The notes under the pieces: generated by a model
The model's input: only the letters and a program-made list of their open reading frames with translations
Told to the model about the DNA's origin: nothing
Database searches by the model: none
Translations under genes and position numbers: made by a program
Assembly: GCF_004919045.1 (NCBI RefSeq)
Contig: NZ_SWDW01000006.1
Span: forward strand, 1-64,000
Length of the DNA stretch: 64,000 bases
Direction of reading: 5' to 3'
Origin: Sinomonas albida
Lineage (GTDB): Bacteria > Actinomycetota > Actinomycetes > Actinomycetales > Micrococcaceae
Shown here: piece by piece, positions 1 through 8,759 of the stretch
Numbering within the stretch: the stretch's first letter is position 1
Layout of the letters: each line of letters starts with the position of its first letter

Positions 1-43
1 CTTCGTCCCTCGCAGCGGCCTCCGCCGCCCGAGCCCAGAAACC

Positions 44-121
44 GAAGTGCCTACAACGTCCTGAGACATCAAGTGTCAACAACGTCCTGAGACAGGAAGT
101 GTCCACGAGGTCCTGAGACAT
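44..121. repeat. 26-bp tandem repeat, three imperfect copies
   Basis: Three imperfect copies with exact 26-bp spacing begin at 44, 70 and 96. Each carries an AAGTG core followed 9-10 bases later by GTCCTGAGACA. There are no unique spacers between copies, so this is not a CRISPR array. Repeated ends carrying this GTCCTGAGACA core are reminiscent of the terminal regions of actinobacterial insertion sequences (I think of IS481-like elements), but no transposase is inside the window, so that is inference. Confidence 0.8.
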
Positions 122-124
122 CAC

Positions 125-253
125 ACGTCTGAGGCGGGGAGTTTCTGTACCCGAGACGTCTGAGGCGGGGAGTTTCTGTACCCGAGACGTCTGAGGCGGG
201 GAGTTTCTGTACCCGAGACGTCTGAGGCGGGGAGTTTCTGTACCCGAGACGTC
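125..253. repeat. 31-bp tandem repeat, four identical copies
   Basis: Four identical 31-bp units start at 125, 156, 187 and 218; a fifth start (ACGTC) at 249 runs into the stop codon of the LCP gene. Each junction carries the palindrome GACGTC, and the body contains GAGGCGGGGAGTTTCTGTAC. The array begins 4 bp after the 26-bp array. Perfect identity implies recent expansion. Its role is unknown; it could be an insertion-sequence end or a multicopy intergenic repeat. Confidence 0.9.
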
Positions 254-1715
254 AGTGGCCGAAGGCCGCCTGGCACGTGCTGTCCGCGGCGGTCTGGGCG
301 ACGACGGTGTCCGGCACCTTGGGCGTGTAGTGCGTGCCGGACGTGAAGTCCTGGCCCACGTACACCTGAACGCCATTGATGTTGGCCGGGTGGACCTGCG
401 ACGACGGGATCCCAAGGGACGCCGCGACGTCGTTCGCCACGTCCGCGAAGTTCGCGCCGTAGTAGACGTTCGTCGTCGCGACCTGTGCTGCCGTGAACTG
501 GCCCGTCTTCGAGAAGCCTTGGCCCGCGAGGAACTGGGTCAGCTCGGTGGCCCTGCCGGTGAGGCCCGATCCGTTCGCGACCGCGACGGGCTGGAGCGCC
601 TTGTTGTAGGTCGGCGGGGCACTCGTGGGCGCGGCGGCCGCGCTTCCGCTCGACGTCGGGGTGGGCGCGGCGGCCGCGGGCGCGGTCAGGTCGCGGTTGT
701 CGCGGAGTCCCTGGAACAGGGCGCCGGCGTCAGGCTCCTTGAGCTGAACGCGGTTCGGATCCGCGACATAGGGTTCCCACGGCACCGTGACAAACGCGAC
801 CTTGCCCAGATCGACGTTCTTGAGACGACCGGCGATGGTCAGCATGCTCTGGGGGTTCGCGAGCCCGCTGTCCACTGTGAGGTTCTTCGTGATCGTGTCC
901 GCGATGGAGAGCAGCTTGGGCACGTCAGTGAGCGTGCCGTCCGACTTCACCTTGCGGGCCAGCGACGCGAGGAACTCCTGCTGCGACTTGATGCGGGAGA
1001 GGTCGCTGCCGTCACCCACGCCGTGGCGGCTGCGGAGGAACGCGAGTGCCATCTCTCCCTGGATCGTGGACGTTCCGGCGGGAAGCTTGAGGCCGGACAG
1101 CGGGTCATCGATGGCCGCGTTGACGCAGACCTGCACGCCGCCGATCGTGTTGGAGAGGTCCTTCACAGCGTTGAAGTCCGCCACCATGAAGTGATCGATC
1201 TTGAGGCCGGTGAGCTGGTTGATCGTGTCGACGGCACAGCCCGGGCCGGCCTCCGCCATCGCCGAGTTGATCTGGCCGACCGCCTGGGCCGGGTAGTCCT
1301 TGTTGGCCTGCGGGTCGTGGCACTTGGGGATCGGCACCATGAGGTCGCGGGGGAAGCTCGTCATCGACACGACCTTGTTGTCGGCCGAGATGTTGAGCAG
1401 CATCATGACGTCCGAGTTGCCATACCCGGAACTGTCGGCCTGCGAGCCGTACGCCGCGTCCGCGCCAGAGCGCGTATCGGTGCCGATGATCAGAATCTGG
1501 AGGGAGTCGGTTGCGTCATTCGTCGCGTCCGCCGTCGAATTGCCAGCACTCAGAGGAGCCTGGTGGATGTTCGACTGAAGCCGCCAAGTCCAGTAGCCTG
1601 CGAAGGCGATGACACCGACGATCGCGAGGGCCACGATTCCGCCGAGGATCTTGACCCACAACGCGATGTGGCCGTGCGTTCGGGCATGACGGGGTACGCC
1701 CCCTGTAATGTCCAA
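252..1715 (-). CDS. LytR-CpsA-Psr (LCP) family protein with LytR_C domain
   Basis: Membrane-anchored LCP enzyme; the family attaches wall glycopolymers (teichoic acid, arabinogalactan-like polymers) from lipid carriers onto peptidoglycan outside the cell. Seen: a short cytoplasmic tail, one membrane helix (about residues 23-43), an LCP core with LIIGTDTRSG, SFPRDLMVPIP and FLRSRHGVGDGSDLSR (phosphate-binding arginines), a Pro/Ala/Ser linker, and a C-terminal LytR_C domain (about 375-455). The start chosen is TTG at 1715, because a GGAGGG lies 6 nt upstream; the frame is open to another TTG at 1745 that lacks such a site. It gives 487 aa. It lies 71 bp after era, possibly read through from that operon. 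Polymer substrate unknown. Confidence 0.9.
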   Translation of the reverse strand: MDITGGVPRHARTHGHIALWVKILGGIVALAIVGVIAFAGYWTWRLQSNIHQAPLSAGNSTADATNDATDSLQILIIGTDTRSGADAAYGSQADSSGYGNSDVMMLLNISADNKVVSMTSFPRDLMVPIPKCHDPQANKDYPAQAVGQINSAMAEAGPGCAVDTINQLTGLKIDHFMVADFNAVKDLSNTIGGVQVCVNAAIDDPLSGLKLPAGTSTIQGEMALAFLRSRHGVGDGSDLSRIKSQQEFLASLARKVKSDGTLTDVPKLLSIADTITKNLTVDSGLANPQSMLTIAGRLKNVDLGKVAFVTVPWEPYVADPNRVQLKEPDAGALFQGLRDNRDLTAPAAAAPTPTSSGSAAAAPTSAPPTYNKALQPVAVANGSGLTGRATELTQFLAGQGFSKTGQFTAAQVATTNVYYGANFADVANDVAASLGIPSSQVHPANINGVQVYVGQDFTSGTHYTPKVPDTVVAQTAADSTCQAAFGH

Positions 1716-1786
1716 ATCATGCCCTCCGTAAGGTAATGGTCCCAACTATTTTACAGGGGCATCTGAGAGTCTCCTGTGCGGGCGCG

Positions 1787-2761
1787 TCAGAAGCCGAGTC
1801 GGCCCAGCTGCTTCGGGTCGCGCTGCCAGTCCTTCGCGACCTTGACGTGGAGGTCGAGGTAGATCCGGGTACCGAGCAGCGCTTCGATGCCGTGGCGGGC
1901 CCGCGAGCCCACGTCGCGCAACCGCTCGCCGCCCCGACCGATGATGATCGCCTTCTGGGAAGGGCGTTCGACGTAGAGGTTCACGCGCACGTCGAGCAGC
2001 GGATTGTCCTCGGGCCGATCCTCGCGCGGCACGATCTCCTCGACGACGACGGCGAGCGAATGGGGAAGCTCGTCGCGCACCCCTTCGAGGGCGGCTTCGC
2101 GCACGAGCTCCGCGACCATGACCGCCTCGGGCTCGTCCGTGAGCTCGCCATCGGGATAGAGGGGCGGCGACGGCGGCATATGGCCCACGAGCACGTCCGC
2201 GACCGTCTCGACCTGATAGCCGTCCTGCGCGGAGACCGGCACAATGTCCGCGAAGCCCTCTCCCCCGAGGACTTCGCGGCCGAGCGCCGTCACGGCGAGC
2301 AACTGCTCGGCGAGTCCCGCGCGGTCGACCAGGTCGGCCTTCGTCACCAGGGCGACGATCGGCTTGCGCCCGACGGCGGCGAGCTGGGTCGCGATGAACC
2401 GGTCGCCCGGGCCAATGCGCTCGTTCGCGGGGATGCAGAAACCGATGGCGTCGACCTCGGACAGCGTCTCGGCAACGAGGTCGTTGAGCCGCTGCCCCAG
2501 GAGGGTTCGCGGTCGGTGCAGCCCAGGGGTGTCGACGAGGATCAGCTGGGAGTCCGCGCGGTGCACGATGCCCCGGATCGTATGGCGCGTGGTCTGAGGC
2601 TTGGCCGAGGTGATCGCGACCTTCTGGCCGACGAGCGCGTTCGTGAGCGTCGACTTGCCGGCGTTGGGACGGCCCACGAGGACCGCGAATCCCGCACGGA
2701 AGCCTCCCTCCGCCCCCTGCTGTGGCTTGCCTTCTCCAAGGCCGCGATCTTGCTCAGCCAT
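1787..2761 (-). CDS. era: GTPase Era
   Basis: Ras-like GTPase that binds 16S rRNA near its 3' end and acts in 30S subunit maturation. Seen in 324 aa: G1 GRPNAGKST, a switch region with TTRH, G3 DTPG, G4 TKAD, and a C-terminal KH domain with GRGGERLRDVG. A Gln/Gly-rich tail of about 20 residues precedes G1. The ATG at 2761 overlaps the end of the upstream CBS-domain gene by 8 nt, implying translational coupling. Placement after phoH and ybeY, both tied to rRNA maturation, fits its role. Confidence 0.97.
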   Translation of the reverse strand: MAEQDRGLGEGKPQQGAEGGFRAGFAVLVGRPNAGKSTLTNALVGQKVAITSAKPQTTRHTIRGIVHRADSQLILVDTPGLHRPRTLLGQRLNDLVAETLSEVDAIGFCIPANERIGPGDRFIATQLAAVGRKPIVALVTKADLVDRAGLAEQLLAVTALGREVLGGEGFADIVPVSAQDGYQVETVADVLVGHMPPSPPLYPDGELTDEPEAVMVAELVREAALEGVRDELPHSLAVVVEEIVPREDRPEDNPLLDVRVNLYVERPSQKAIIIGRGGERLRDVGSRARHGIEALLGTRIYLDLHVKVAKDWQRDPKQLGRLGF

Positions 2762-4073
2762 GCTGTCTCCCTGTCGTCTCGTGGTGATTTCGCTCGGGTC
2801 CCGGCGCGCCGCCGTCGCCCGGTGGGTCTGCCTTCTGGGCGAGGAGGTGGCTCACGCGCTTGCGGCGCCCCTCGAGCCGCTCGGCTGTGAGGCGGATGCC
2901 GTCAATTTCCGCGGTGCTGCCCACGATGGGCACTCGGCCGATCGCCTTCGCGAGGAGGCCGCCGGCCGTGTCCACCTCGTCGTCCTCGATGTCCTCGTCG
3001 AAAAGCTCGCCGAGATCGTCGAGGCTCATGCGGGCGCGGATCCGGAAGACGCCCTCCGCGACCTCGATCACTTCGTCGTCGTCTTCGTCGTACTCGTCGG
3101 CGATCTCGCCCACAAGCTCCTCGATGAGGTCCTCGAGCGTGACGAGTCCAGCGGTGCCGCCGTATTCGTCGACCACAATCGCGAGGTGGATCGACTCTCG
3201 CTGGAGCTCCTTCAGCAGCTCGTTCACGGGTTTGGACTCGGGGACGAAGCGCGGTTCGCGCAGGTGCGACTCGACCGGCTCCTCGGCGGCCTCGGGGCTC
3301 TGGTGGACCCGCGCCGCGACGTCCTTGAGATAGAGAACTCCACGCACGTCGTCGAGGTTCTCGACGTAGACCGGAACGCGCGAACAGCCCGACCGAAGGA
3401 ACATCGACATGGCCTGCTGCAGGGTCGAGCCCGCCTCGATCGCGATGATGTCGGTGCGGGGCACCATGACGGCGCGCACCCGCGTCTCGCCGAGTTCGAA
3501 GACGGACTGCAGCAGATCCGCCTGACCGTCCTCGAAGTCCTCGGAGTCGCTCGCCCTCTCGACGAACTCGCGCAGCTCGTCGGTCGAATAGATCGCGTCC
3601 TCCTCCGTCGGATCCGTGCCGGTCGCAGCGCTGCCGATCGACACAAGCCAGCCCGGAATCGGCCCGAGGATGCGGCGCAGCCATGTGGTGAAGGGCGCAG
3701 TGCCCGCGGCGACGGCGAGGGCGTGCCGACGGCCGAGCTGACGCGGAGAGACCCCGACCAGAAGGAAGCCGATGAGGGCCATGACGACTGTCGCGGCGAG
3801 TCCCGCGAGCCACACGTTGTCGAGCCAGCTCTGCATGAGGACTGCGACGGCCACGGCCGAGGCGGTCTCGAACCAGATACGCCAGAACCGAAGAGCCCGC
3901 ACGTGGGGCACGGGCGAGGCGAGGATCACGGCGAGAGACTGGGCATGCCCCTGCTCGATGTACTCCTCGGCATCATGGCGCGGAAGGAAGGAGAGGGCGG
4001 CCTCAGCGGCCGTCAGGAGTGCTGCAAGCGCCGTGAACGCCAGCGCCATGGCCAGCAGGACGGCAATGGTCAC
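2754..4073 (-). CDS. Hemolysin-family DUF21/CBS-pair/CorC membrane protein
   Basis: CNNM/CorC-like membrane protein, a family implicated in Mg2+/Co2+ homeostasis; 'hemolysin' is a historical label. Seen in 439 aa: N-terminal DUF21 region with several hydrophobic helices (about 1-160), two CBS motifs (around MVPRTDIIAIEAG and IVVDEYGGTAGLVTLEDLIE), an acidic stretch (DEYDEDDDEV), and a C-terminal CorC_HlyC domain. GTG start at 4073 overlaps the ybeY stop (GTGA). Its position between ybeY and era is conserved in actinobacteria; its link to ribosome maturation is unexplained. Confidence 0.93.
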   Translation of the reverse strand: MTIAVLLAMALAFTALAALLTAAEAALSFLPRHDAEEYIEQGHAQSLAVILASPVPHVRALRFWRIWFETASAVAVAVLMQSWLDNVWLAGLAATVVMALIGFLLVGVSPRQLGRRHALAVAAGTAPFTTWLRRILGPIPGWLVSIGSAATGTDPTEEDAIYSTDELREFVERASDSEDFEDGQADLLQSVFELGETRVRAVMVPRTDIIAIEAGSTLQQAMSMFLRSGCSRVPVYVENLDDVRGVLYLKDVAARVHQSPEAAEEPVESHLREPRFVPESKPVNELLKELQRESIHLAIVVDEYGGTAGLVTLEDLIEELVGEIADEYDEDDDEVIEVAEGVFRIRARMSLDDLGELFDEDIEDDEVDTAGGLLAKAIGRVPIVGSTAEIDGIRLTAERLEGRRKRVSHLLAQKADPPGDGGAPGPERNHHETTGRQHG

Positions 4074-4543
4074 GCCATCGTCTCTTTCGGGGCCGGCCTG
4101 CCGAGGAACTCCGTGAGCAGCTCGCGCTGGAGGCCGAACATCTCGTCGCGGTCCTCAGGCTCGCTGTGATCGAACCCGAGGAGGTGGAGCATGCCGTGCG
4201 TCGCGAGCAGCAGCATCTCATCCGCCGTCGAATGTCCGCCGCGCGCGGCCTGTTCGGCCGCGACCTGGGGGCAGATCGCGATGTCGCCCAGCATGCCCTG
4301 AGGCGTGGGGCGACCCGGAGTGCCGGGGGTGAGCTCGTCCATGGGAACCGAGAGCACGTCGGTGGGGCCCGGCTCGTCCATGAGTTCGAGGTGCAGCCGC
4401 TCCATGGCGGCCTCGTCCACGAGGAGCACAGAGAGCTCGGTCTGGGGGTGCAGCCACAGGCGGTCGAAGATGAAGCGGCCCAGGCGGACGAGCGCCTCCT
4501 CGTCGACGGCTACCCCGGACTCGTTGTTGACTTCGATGCTCAC
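4070..4543 (-). CDS. ybeY: Endoribonuclease YbeY
   Basis: Metal-dependent single-strand endoribonuclease needed for 16S rRNA 3' end maturation and 70S quality control. Seen: the UPF0054 zinc motif HGMLHLLGFDH (H-x3-H-x5-H) near the C-terminus of a 157-residue protein, normal for the family. GTG start at 4543 overlaps the phoH stop (GTGA), and its own stop overlaps the next gene by 4 nt, so the four genes phoH to era are one coupled operon. Confidence 0.96.
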   Translation of the reverse strand: MSIEVNNESGVAVDEEALVRLGRFIFDRLWLHPQTELSVLLVDEAAMERLHLELMDEPGPTDVLSVPMDELTPGTPGRPTPQGMLGDIAICPQVAAEQAARGGHSTADEMLLLATHGMLHLLGFDHSEPEDRDEMFGLQRELLTEFLGRPAPKETMA

Positions 4544-5616
4544 GGCTCAAGCTTAGTCGGAGCGGTGCGCTCGGACCCGGCGGCGTGGCGCCGATCGGCG
4601 CGGAGCCTGGCCTGTCCGGTCCGGGCCCGCTGACGGTCGTCCCACCGGCCGTACGCGTTGACGATGTCGGACACGAGCCGATGCCGCACCACGTCGGTCG
4701 CGTCGAGCATCGAGAAGCTCACGTCCTCGATCCCATCGAGGATCTCGCGGACGATGCGCAGGCCGGACGAGGTCCCCGACGGGAGGTCCACCTGGGTGAT
4801 ATCCCCGGTCACCACCATCTTCGAGCCGAAACCGAGTCGCGTGAGGAACATCTTCATCTGCTCCGGCGTGGTGTTCTGCGCCTCGTCGAGGATGATGAAC
4901 GCGTCGTTGAGCGTCCGGCCGCGCATGTAGGCGAGCGGCGCGACCTCGATGGTCCCTGCCGCCATGAGGCGCGGAATCGCCTCGGGATCGATCATGTCGT
5001 GGAGCGCGTCGTAGAGCGGGCGGAGATACGGATCGATCTTGTCGTTGAGCGTTCCGGGGAGGAAACCGAGCCGCTCACCCGCCTCGACCGCGGGCCGAGT
5101 GAGGATGATCCGGCTCACGTCCTTGTGCTGGAGGGCCTGGACTGCCTTCGCCATCGCGAGATACGTCTTGCCCGTGCCGGCAGGACCGATGCCGAAGATC
5201 ACCGTGTTCGCGTCGATCGCGTCGACGTAGCCCTTCTGGTTCGCGGTCTTGGGACGGATCGTGCGGCCGCGGCTCGTGAGGATGTTGTGCGTGAGCACGT
5301 CCGACGGGCTCGAGACCGTCTGTTCGCGCAGCATCGCGACAAGCTGCGCGAGCGAGGCCGGCGTAACCGGCGTGCCCCGCTCGGCGAGGGCCGTGATCTC
5401 CTCGAAGAGCCGCTTGATCTGGGGGGCCTCCGCGGGCGGGCCGACGATCGTGAGCTCGTTGCCGCGCGCATGGATCGACACAGACGGGAACTGCTCTTCG
5501 ACGTAGCGGAGGGCCTCATCATGTGGGCCGAGGATGTGCACCATGTCCTCGCCTGAAGCGAAGCGGAGTACCTCGGTCCTGGCTGTGGGCGTCGTGTGCG
5601 GGAACTCCGCTGTCAA
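4540..5616 (-). CDS. phoH: PhoH family ATPase
   Basis: Cytoplasmic P-loop ATPase of the PhoH/PhoL family, probably an RNA-associated helicase-like protein. Seen in 358 aa: Walker A GPAGTGKTYLA, Walker B FIILDEAQNTTPEQ, and LTRPAVEAGERLGFLPG typical of the family. Start is TTG at 5616 with purine-rich GAGGAGAGAAGAGG just upstream; no better start is seen. First gene of the phoH-ybeY-CBS-era operon. The 214-bp gap to the divergent lipoprotein gene must hold promoters for both, but I could not pick one confidently. Confidence 0.93.
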   Translation of the reverse strand: MTAEFPHTTPTARTEVLRFASGEDMVHILGPHDEALRYVEEQFPSVSIHARGNELTIVGPPAEAPQIKRLFEEITALAERGTPVTPASLAQLVAMLREQTVSSPSDVLTHNILTSRGRTIRPKTANQKGYVDAIDANTVIFGIGPAGTGKTYLAMAKAVQALQHKDVSRIILTRPAVEAGERLGFLPGTLNDKIDPYLRPLYDALHDMIDPEAIPRLMAAGTIEVAPLAYMRGRTLNDAFIILDEAQNTTPEQMKMFLTRLGFGSKMVVTGDITQVDLPSGTSSGLRIVREILDGIEDVSFSMLDATDVVRHRLVSDIVNAYGRWDDRQRARTGQARLRADRRHAAGSERTAPTKLEP

Positions 5617-5830
5617 AAGCCTCTTCTCTCCTCATTCGGAACCTGTCGAACCATGCTACCGCTAGGTATCAATCACGCATCACTTGGGCAACGAAACCCG
5701 CAGCGGCAGCCGCACGCGCGGGTGCCTGTGTCAAGCTGGACTCTGCTCGGGGAGGCGCCGGCGGGGTCCGCGCGCAGCCCTGCCTTGTGGGTGCTCCCGG
5801 ACGCCCAAACCACCATCCCGGAGGACAGTC

Positions 5831-6772
5831 ATGGCTTTCCGCACCGCGAGCCCGGCGCGACGCAGGCGAACTGCGCTTGCGGGCTTTGCCGCGCTCGCCG
5901 TCGTCCTCTCCGGCTGCACCGCGAGCGGCCAGCCCGCGCCGAGCCTCGCGGCGGGCGCCTCCCCCGCGATCTCGAGCGGCGGGGCCACGGCGTCGGTGCC
6001 CCTCGAGACGTCGCAGACGTCCACGAAGTCGCCGGTCTACTGGCTCGGCCGGGCGCGGGACGGCGTGTACCTGTACCGCGAATTCCGTGACGCGAGCAGC
6101 ACTGAGAACCCGGTCGTGAAGGCCCTCCGCCTCATGATGTCGGTCAAGCCGCTCGACCCGAACCTCTTCAGCCCGTGGCAGTCCCCGAAGAAGCTGGCCG
6201 CCTCCATCTCGGGGCACAACGTCATCACGGTCGACGTCTCCTCGGACGCGTTCAACAGCACCGTCGACGAGCAGACCGCCCAGCTCGCCGTCCAACAGCT
6301 CGTCTACACGGCCACAGCCGCCGCTGCGAGTGCGGGAGTCATCGACTCGGGGCAGCCGGTCGAGGTCATGCTGCTCGTCGATGGGCGCACCGACCAGCTC
6401 GCGTTCAACCGGGTCAAGCTCGGCCAGCTCATGCAGCGGGATCCGGCCATGGTCGCGCCCATGTGGATCATCGACCCCCAGTCCGGGCTGGAGTCCGACC
6501 ACGGACAGCTCGCCGTCTACGGCCGGAGCACGAGCCCGGGCTCTGACGTGTACTGGCAGGTCTCCCGCGCGGACGTCAAGACCGACAAGGCCACGCCGTA
6601 CCTGAGCGGCCACGTGCTCTCGAGCGCGGCCGACGCGACCGTGGGCCAGTTCCGCTTCACCGTGAATCTCCCGGCGGGCAAGTACGTCCTGCGGATCTTC
6701 CCCAGCGACCCCGGCCCCGGCGACTCGACGGCCCTGGCGTGGGACTCGAAGGAATTCACCGTCACCCCCTGA
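5831..6772 (+). CDS. GerMN-domain lipoprotein with Gmad2-like domain
   Basis: Predicted exported lipoprotein, 313 aa. Seen: Arg-rich n-region (SPARRRRTALAG), hydrophobic stretch and lipobox LSGC, a Ser/Ala linker, a GerMN domain (core around VITVDVSSDAFN), and a C-terminal immunoglobulin-like domain ending PAGKYVLRIFPSD, resembling Gmad2 of spore-germination proteins. ATG at 5831 follows GGAGGAC; the frame is open further 5' but that extension would bury the signal peptide. GerMN domains also occur in non-sporulating actinobacteria next to LpqB-like proteins; here it is alone. Exact role unknown. Converges on rsmE. Confidence 0.85.
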   Translation: MAFRTASPARRRRTALAGFAALAVVLSGCTASGQPAPSLAAGASPAISSGGATASVPLETSQTSTKSPVYWLGRARDGVYLYREFRDASSTENPVVKALRLMMSVKPLDPNLFSPWQSPKKLAASISGHNVITVDVSSDAFNSTVDEQTAQLAVQQLVYTATAAAASAGVIDSGQPVEVMLLVDGRTDQLAFNRVKLGQLMQRDPAMVAPMWIIDPQSGLESDHGQLAVYGRSTSPGSDVYWQVSRADVKTDKATPYLSGHVLSSAADATVGQFRFTVNLPAGKYVLRIFPSDPGPGDSTALAWDSKEFTVTP

Positions 6773-6824
6773 GCTCCCCTGCGTCAGGCACTGCCCGTCC
6801 GGGCCGCCTGCCCAGCCGCAGGGC

Positions 6825-7607
6825 CTACGGCGCCGTGCGCGCCGGCCAGCGGCCCAACCGGTCCCCCGCTATCGCGAGTGCGGCGGGTCCCGCGGTCGAC
6901 GAGCGAAGCACGTGCGGCGCGAGGAGTGCGAGACGCGCACCAGCGGACGTGAAGCGATCGATCTCGGCCGGCGAGATGCCGCCCTCGGGCCCCACGACGA
7001 ACAAGACCTCGCCGTCGTGCGGCGTCTGCCGGGCAGCGAAGGTGTCAAGGAGCGCTCCGAGGGGCTCGGTCGCGTCCTCGTGGAGGACGATCGCGAGGGC
7101 GGCCCGCCCGATGCGCGCGGCGAGGGCTGCGCCGTCGGACGCCTCGTCGACGTCCGGCACCCAGGCGCGCCGGGACTGCTTGGCCGCGGCAGCTACGAGC
7201 GAGCGCCACTTCGCGAGGGACTTCTCGCCACGCTCCCCCTTCCAGCGGACGATCGAGCGCTCCGCCTGCCACGGCACCACGACGTCGACGCCGAGTTCGG
7301 TCGCCGCCTCGGCAGCGAGCTCGTCCCGGTCCCCCTTGGCGAGCGCCTGGACGAGGACCAGGCGGTACGCGGGGCGGGGTTCGCGTTCGACGGCGTCGAG
7401 CACCACGGCGAGCACGTCCCCTTCCGCGCGCTCCACCGCGCCGCGAGCCCGCGTGCCCCTGCCGTCGACGAGGTCCACGGGCTCGCCCGCCGCGAGCCGA
7501 CGAACCGTCGCGGCGTGCCTGCCTTCGGGCCCGGTCACCGTCGCGATGCTGCCCACGCCGAGTCCGTCGAGCGTCCCGGCTGGGACGAAGAACACCGGGT
7601 TGGACAC
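6825..7607 (-). CDS. rsmE: 16S rRNA (uracil-1498-N3)-methyltransferase RsmE
   Basis: SPOUT-class methyltransferase making m3U1498 in the 30S decoding region with SAM as donor. Seen in 260 aa: N-terminal PUA-like domain (VTGPEGRHAATVRRLAAGE) and C-terminal SPOUT knot with FVVGPEGGISPAEI and LLAPHVLRSSTA. The frame stays open 165 nt upstream into dnaJ, but similarity begins at SNPVFFVPAG, so the GTG at 7607, 1 nt after the dnaJ stop, is taken. Co-transcribed with hrcA-dnaJ, hence probably heat-inducible. Confidence 0.94.
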   Translation of the reverse strand: MSNPVFFVPAGTLDGLGVGSIATVTGPEGRHAATVRRLAAGEPVDLVDGRGTRARGAVERAEGDVLAVVLDAVEREPRPAYRLVLVQALAKGDRDELAAEAATELGVDVVVPWQAERSIVRWKGERGEKSLAKWRSLVAAAAKQSRRAWVPDVDEASDGAALAARIGRAALAIVLHEDATEPLGALLDTFAARQTPHDGEVLFVVGPEGGISPAEIDRFTSAGARLALLAPHVLRSSTAGPAALAIAGDRLGRWPARTAP

Positions 7608-7608
7608 G

Positions 7609-8739
7609 TCAGAGATTCCCGAACTTGTCGCGCAGCTTCGCGAACACTCCCCCGCCCGTGCCCACGAGCTTGCCCTCGGCCACGTGCTCGCCGCGGAGCT
7701 TCGCGAGCTGTCGGAGCAGCTCCTCCTGCTCGGGATCGAGCTTGGTGGGAACCTCGACGTTGATATGGACAAGGAGGTCGCCGCGGCCCGCGCCGCGCAG
7801 GCGGGCGACGCCGAGGTGCGCGAGCGTGACGACGTCTCCGGACTGCGTGCCGGGGCGGAGCGTGACGGACTGCTCCCCGTCGAACGTCTCGAACGTGAGC
7901 TCCGTGCCGAGCGCCGCCGCCGTCATGGGGACGCTCAGCGTCGCGTGGAGCTGGTCGCCGTCGCGCGTGAAGGTGGCGTGCGCGGCCACGCGGATCTCGA
8001 CGTACAGGTCTCCGGACGGACCGCCCGCAGTGCCAGCCTCGCCCTGGCCCGCGAGCTGGATCCTGGTCCCGGTCGAAACCCCCGCGGGGATCTTGACGGT
8101 GAGAGAGCGCCGGCTGCGCACGCGGCCGTCGCCGCCGCACTCGTTGCACGGGCTCGGGATCTCGGTGCCGAAGCCGTTGCAGGTGGGGCACGTGGCAGTC
8201 GTCATGACCTGGCCGAGGATCGAGCGGACCGCGCGCTGCACGTGGCCGGAGCCCCCGCACACGGTGCAGCGGATTGGCTCGGTGCCGGGCTCGCAGCACG
8301 AGCCGTCGCAGCGCGTGCACAGCACGGCGGTGTCGACTTCGATCTTCTTGTTGACGCCGAACACCGCGTCCTTGAGCTCAATCCGGACGGCGATAAGCGC
8401 GTCCTGGCCCCGGCGGACGCGGGTCGCGGGCCCAGCCTGGGCGCCCCCGCCGCCGAAGAACGTCTCGAAGATGTCCTGGAACGCGAAGCCGGCGCCGTTG
8501 TAGGCGCCCGAGTAGCCGTTGTCCGTCCCGTTCTCGTTGCCGGTCGTGTCGTAGATGCGGCGCTTGTCGGGGTCGGAGAGTACCTCGTAGGCGTGCGTGA
8601 CCGCCTTGAAGCGATCGGAGGCCTCCTCGCCCGGATTGACGTCCGGGTGGTACTTGCGGGCCAGCTTCCGGTAGGCCTTCTTGATCTCCTCGCCGCTCGC
8701 ATCCGGGGACACGCCGAGGGTTTCGTAGTGGCTGCTCAC
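7609..8739 (-). CDS. dnaJ: Chaperone DnaJ
   Basis: Hsp40 co-chaperone that stimulates DnaK ATPase and delivers substrates. Seen in 376 aa: N-terminal J domain with KYHPDVNPG (HPD), a Gly/Phe/Asn-rich linker, four CxxC zinc-finger repeats (about 150-215), and the C-terminal substrate-binding domains. The first repeat reads CTRCDGSC, with Cys where Gly is usual; all eight metal cysteines remain. GTG start at 8739. It is the hrcA-linked paralogue; no dnaK or grpE lies nearby, so another dnaJ is likely with dnaK elsewhere. Confidence 0.96.
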   Translation of the reverse strand: MSSHYETLGVSPDASGEEIKKAYRKLARKYHPDVNPGEEASDRFKAVTHAYEVLSDPDKRRIYDTTGNENGTDNGYSGAYNGAGFAFQDIFETFFGGGGAQAGPATRVRRGQDALIAVRIELKDAVFGVNKKIEVDTAVLCTRCDGSCCEPGTEPIRCTVCGGSGHVQRAVRSILGQVMTTATCPTCNGFGTEIPSPCNECGGDGRVRSRRSLTVKIPAGVSTGTRIQLAGQGEAGTAGGPSGDLYVEIRVAAHATFTRDGDQLHATLSVPMTAAALGTELTFETFDGEQSVTLRPGTQSGDVVTLAHLGVARLRGAGRGDLLVHINVEVPTKLDPEQEELLRQLAKLRGEHVAEGKLVGTGGGVFAKLRDKFGNL

Positions 8740-8759
8740 TGTCTTCTTTCTCTTCAGGT

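Noticed and set aside
44-253. CRISPR array
   Set aside because: Repeats are directly adjacent with no unique spacers, and no cas genes are present.
7608-7772. Longer rsmE beginning inside dnaJ
   Set aside because: The extension is a dnaJ shadow frame; similarity starts at SNPVFFVPAG and GTG 7607 is 1 nt after the dnaJ stop.
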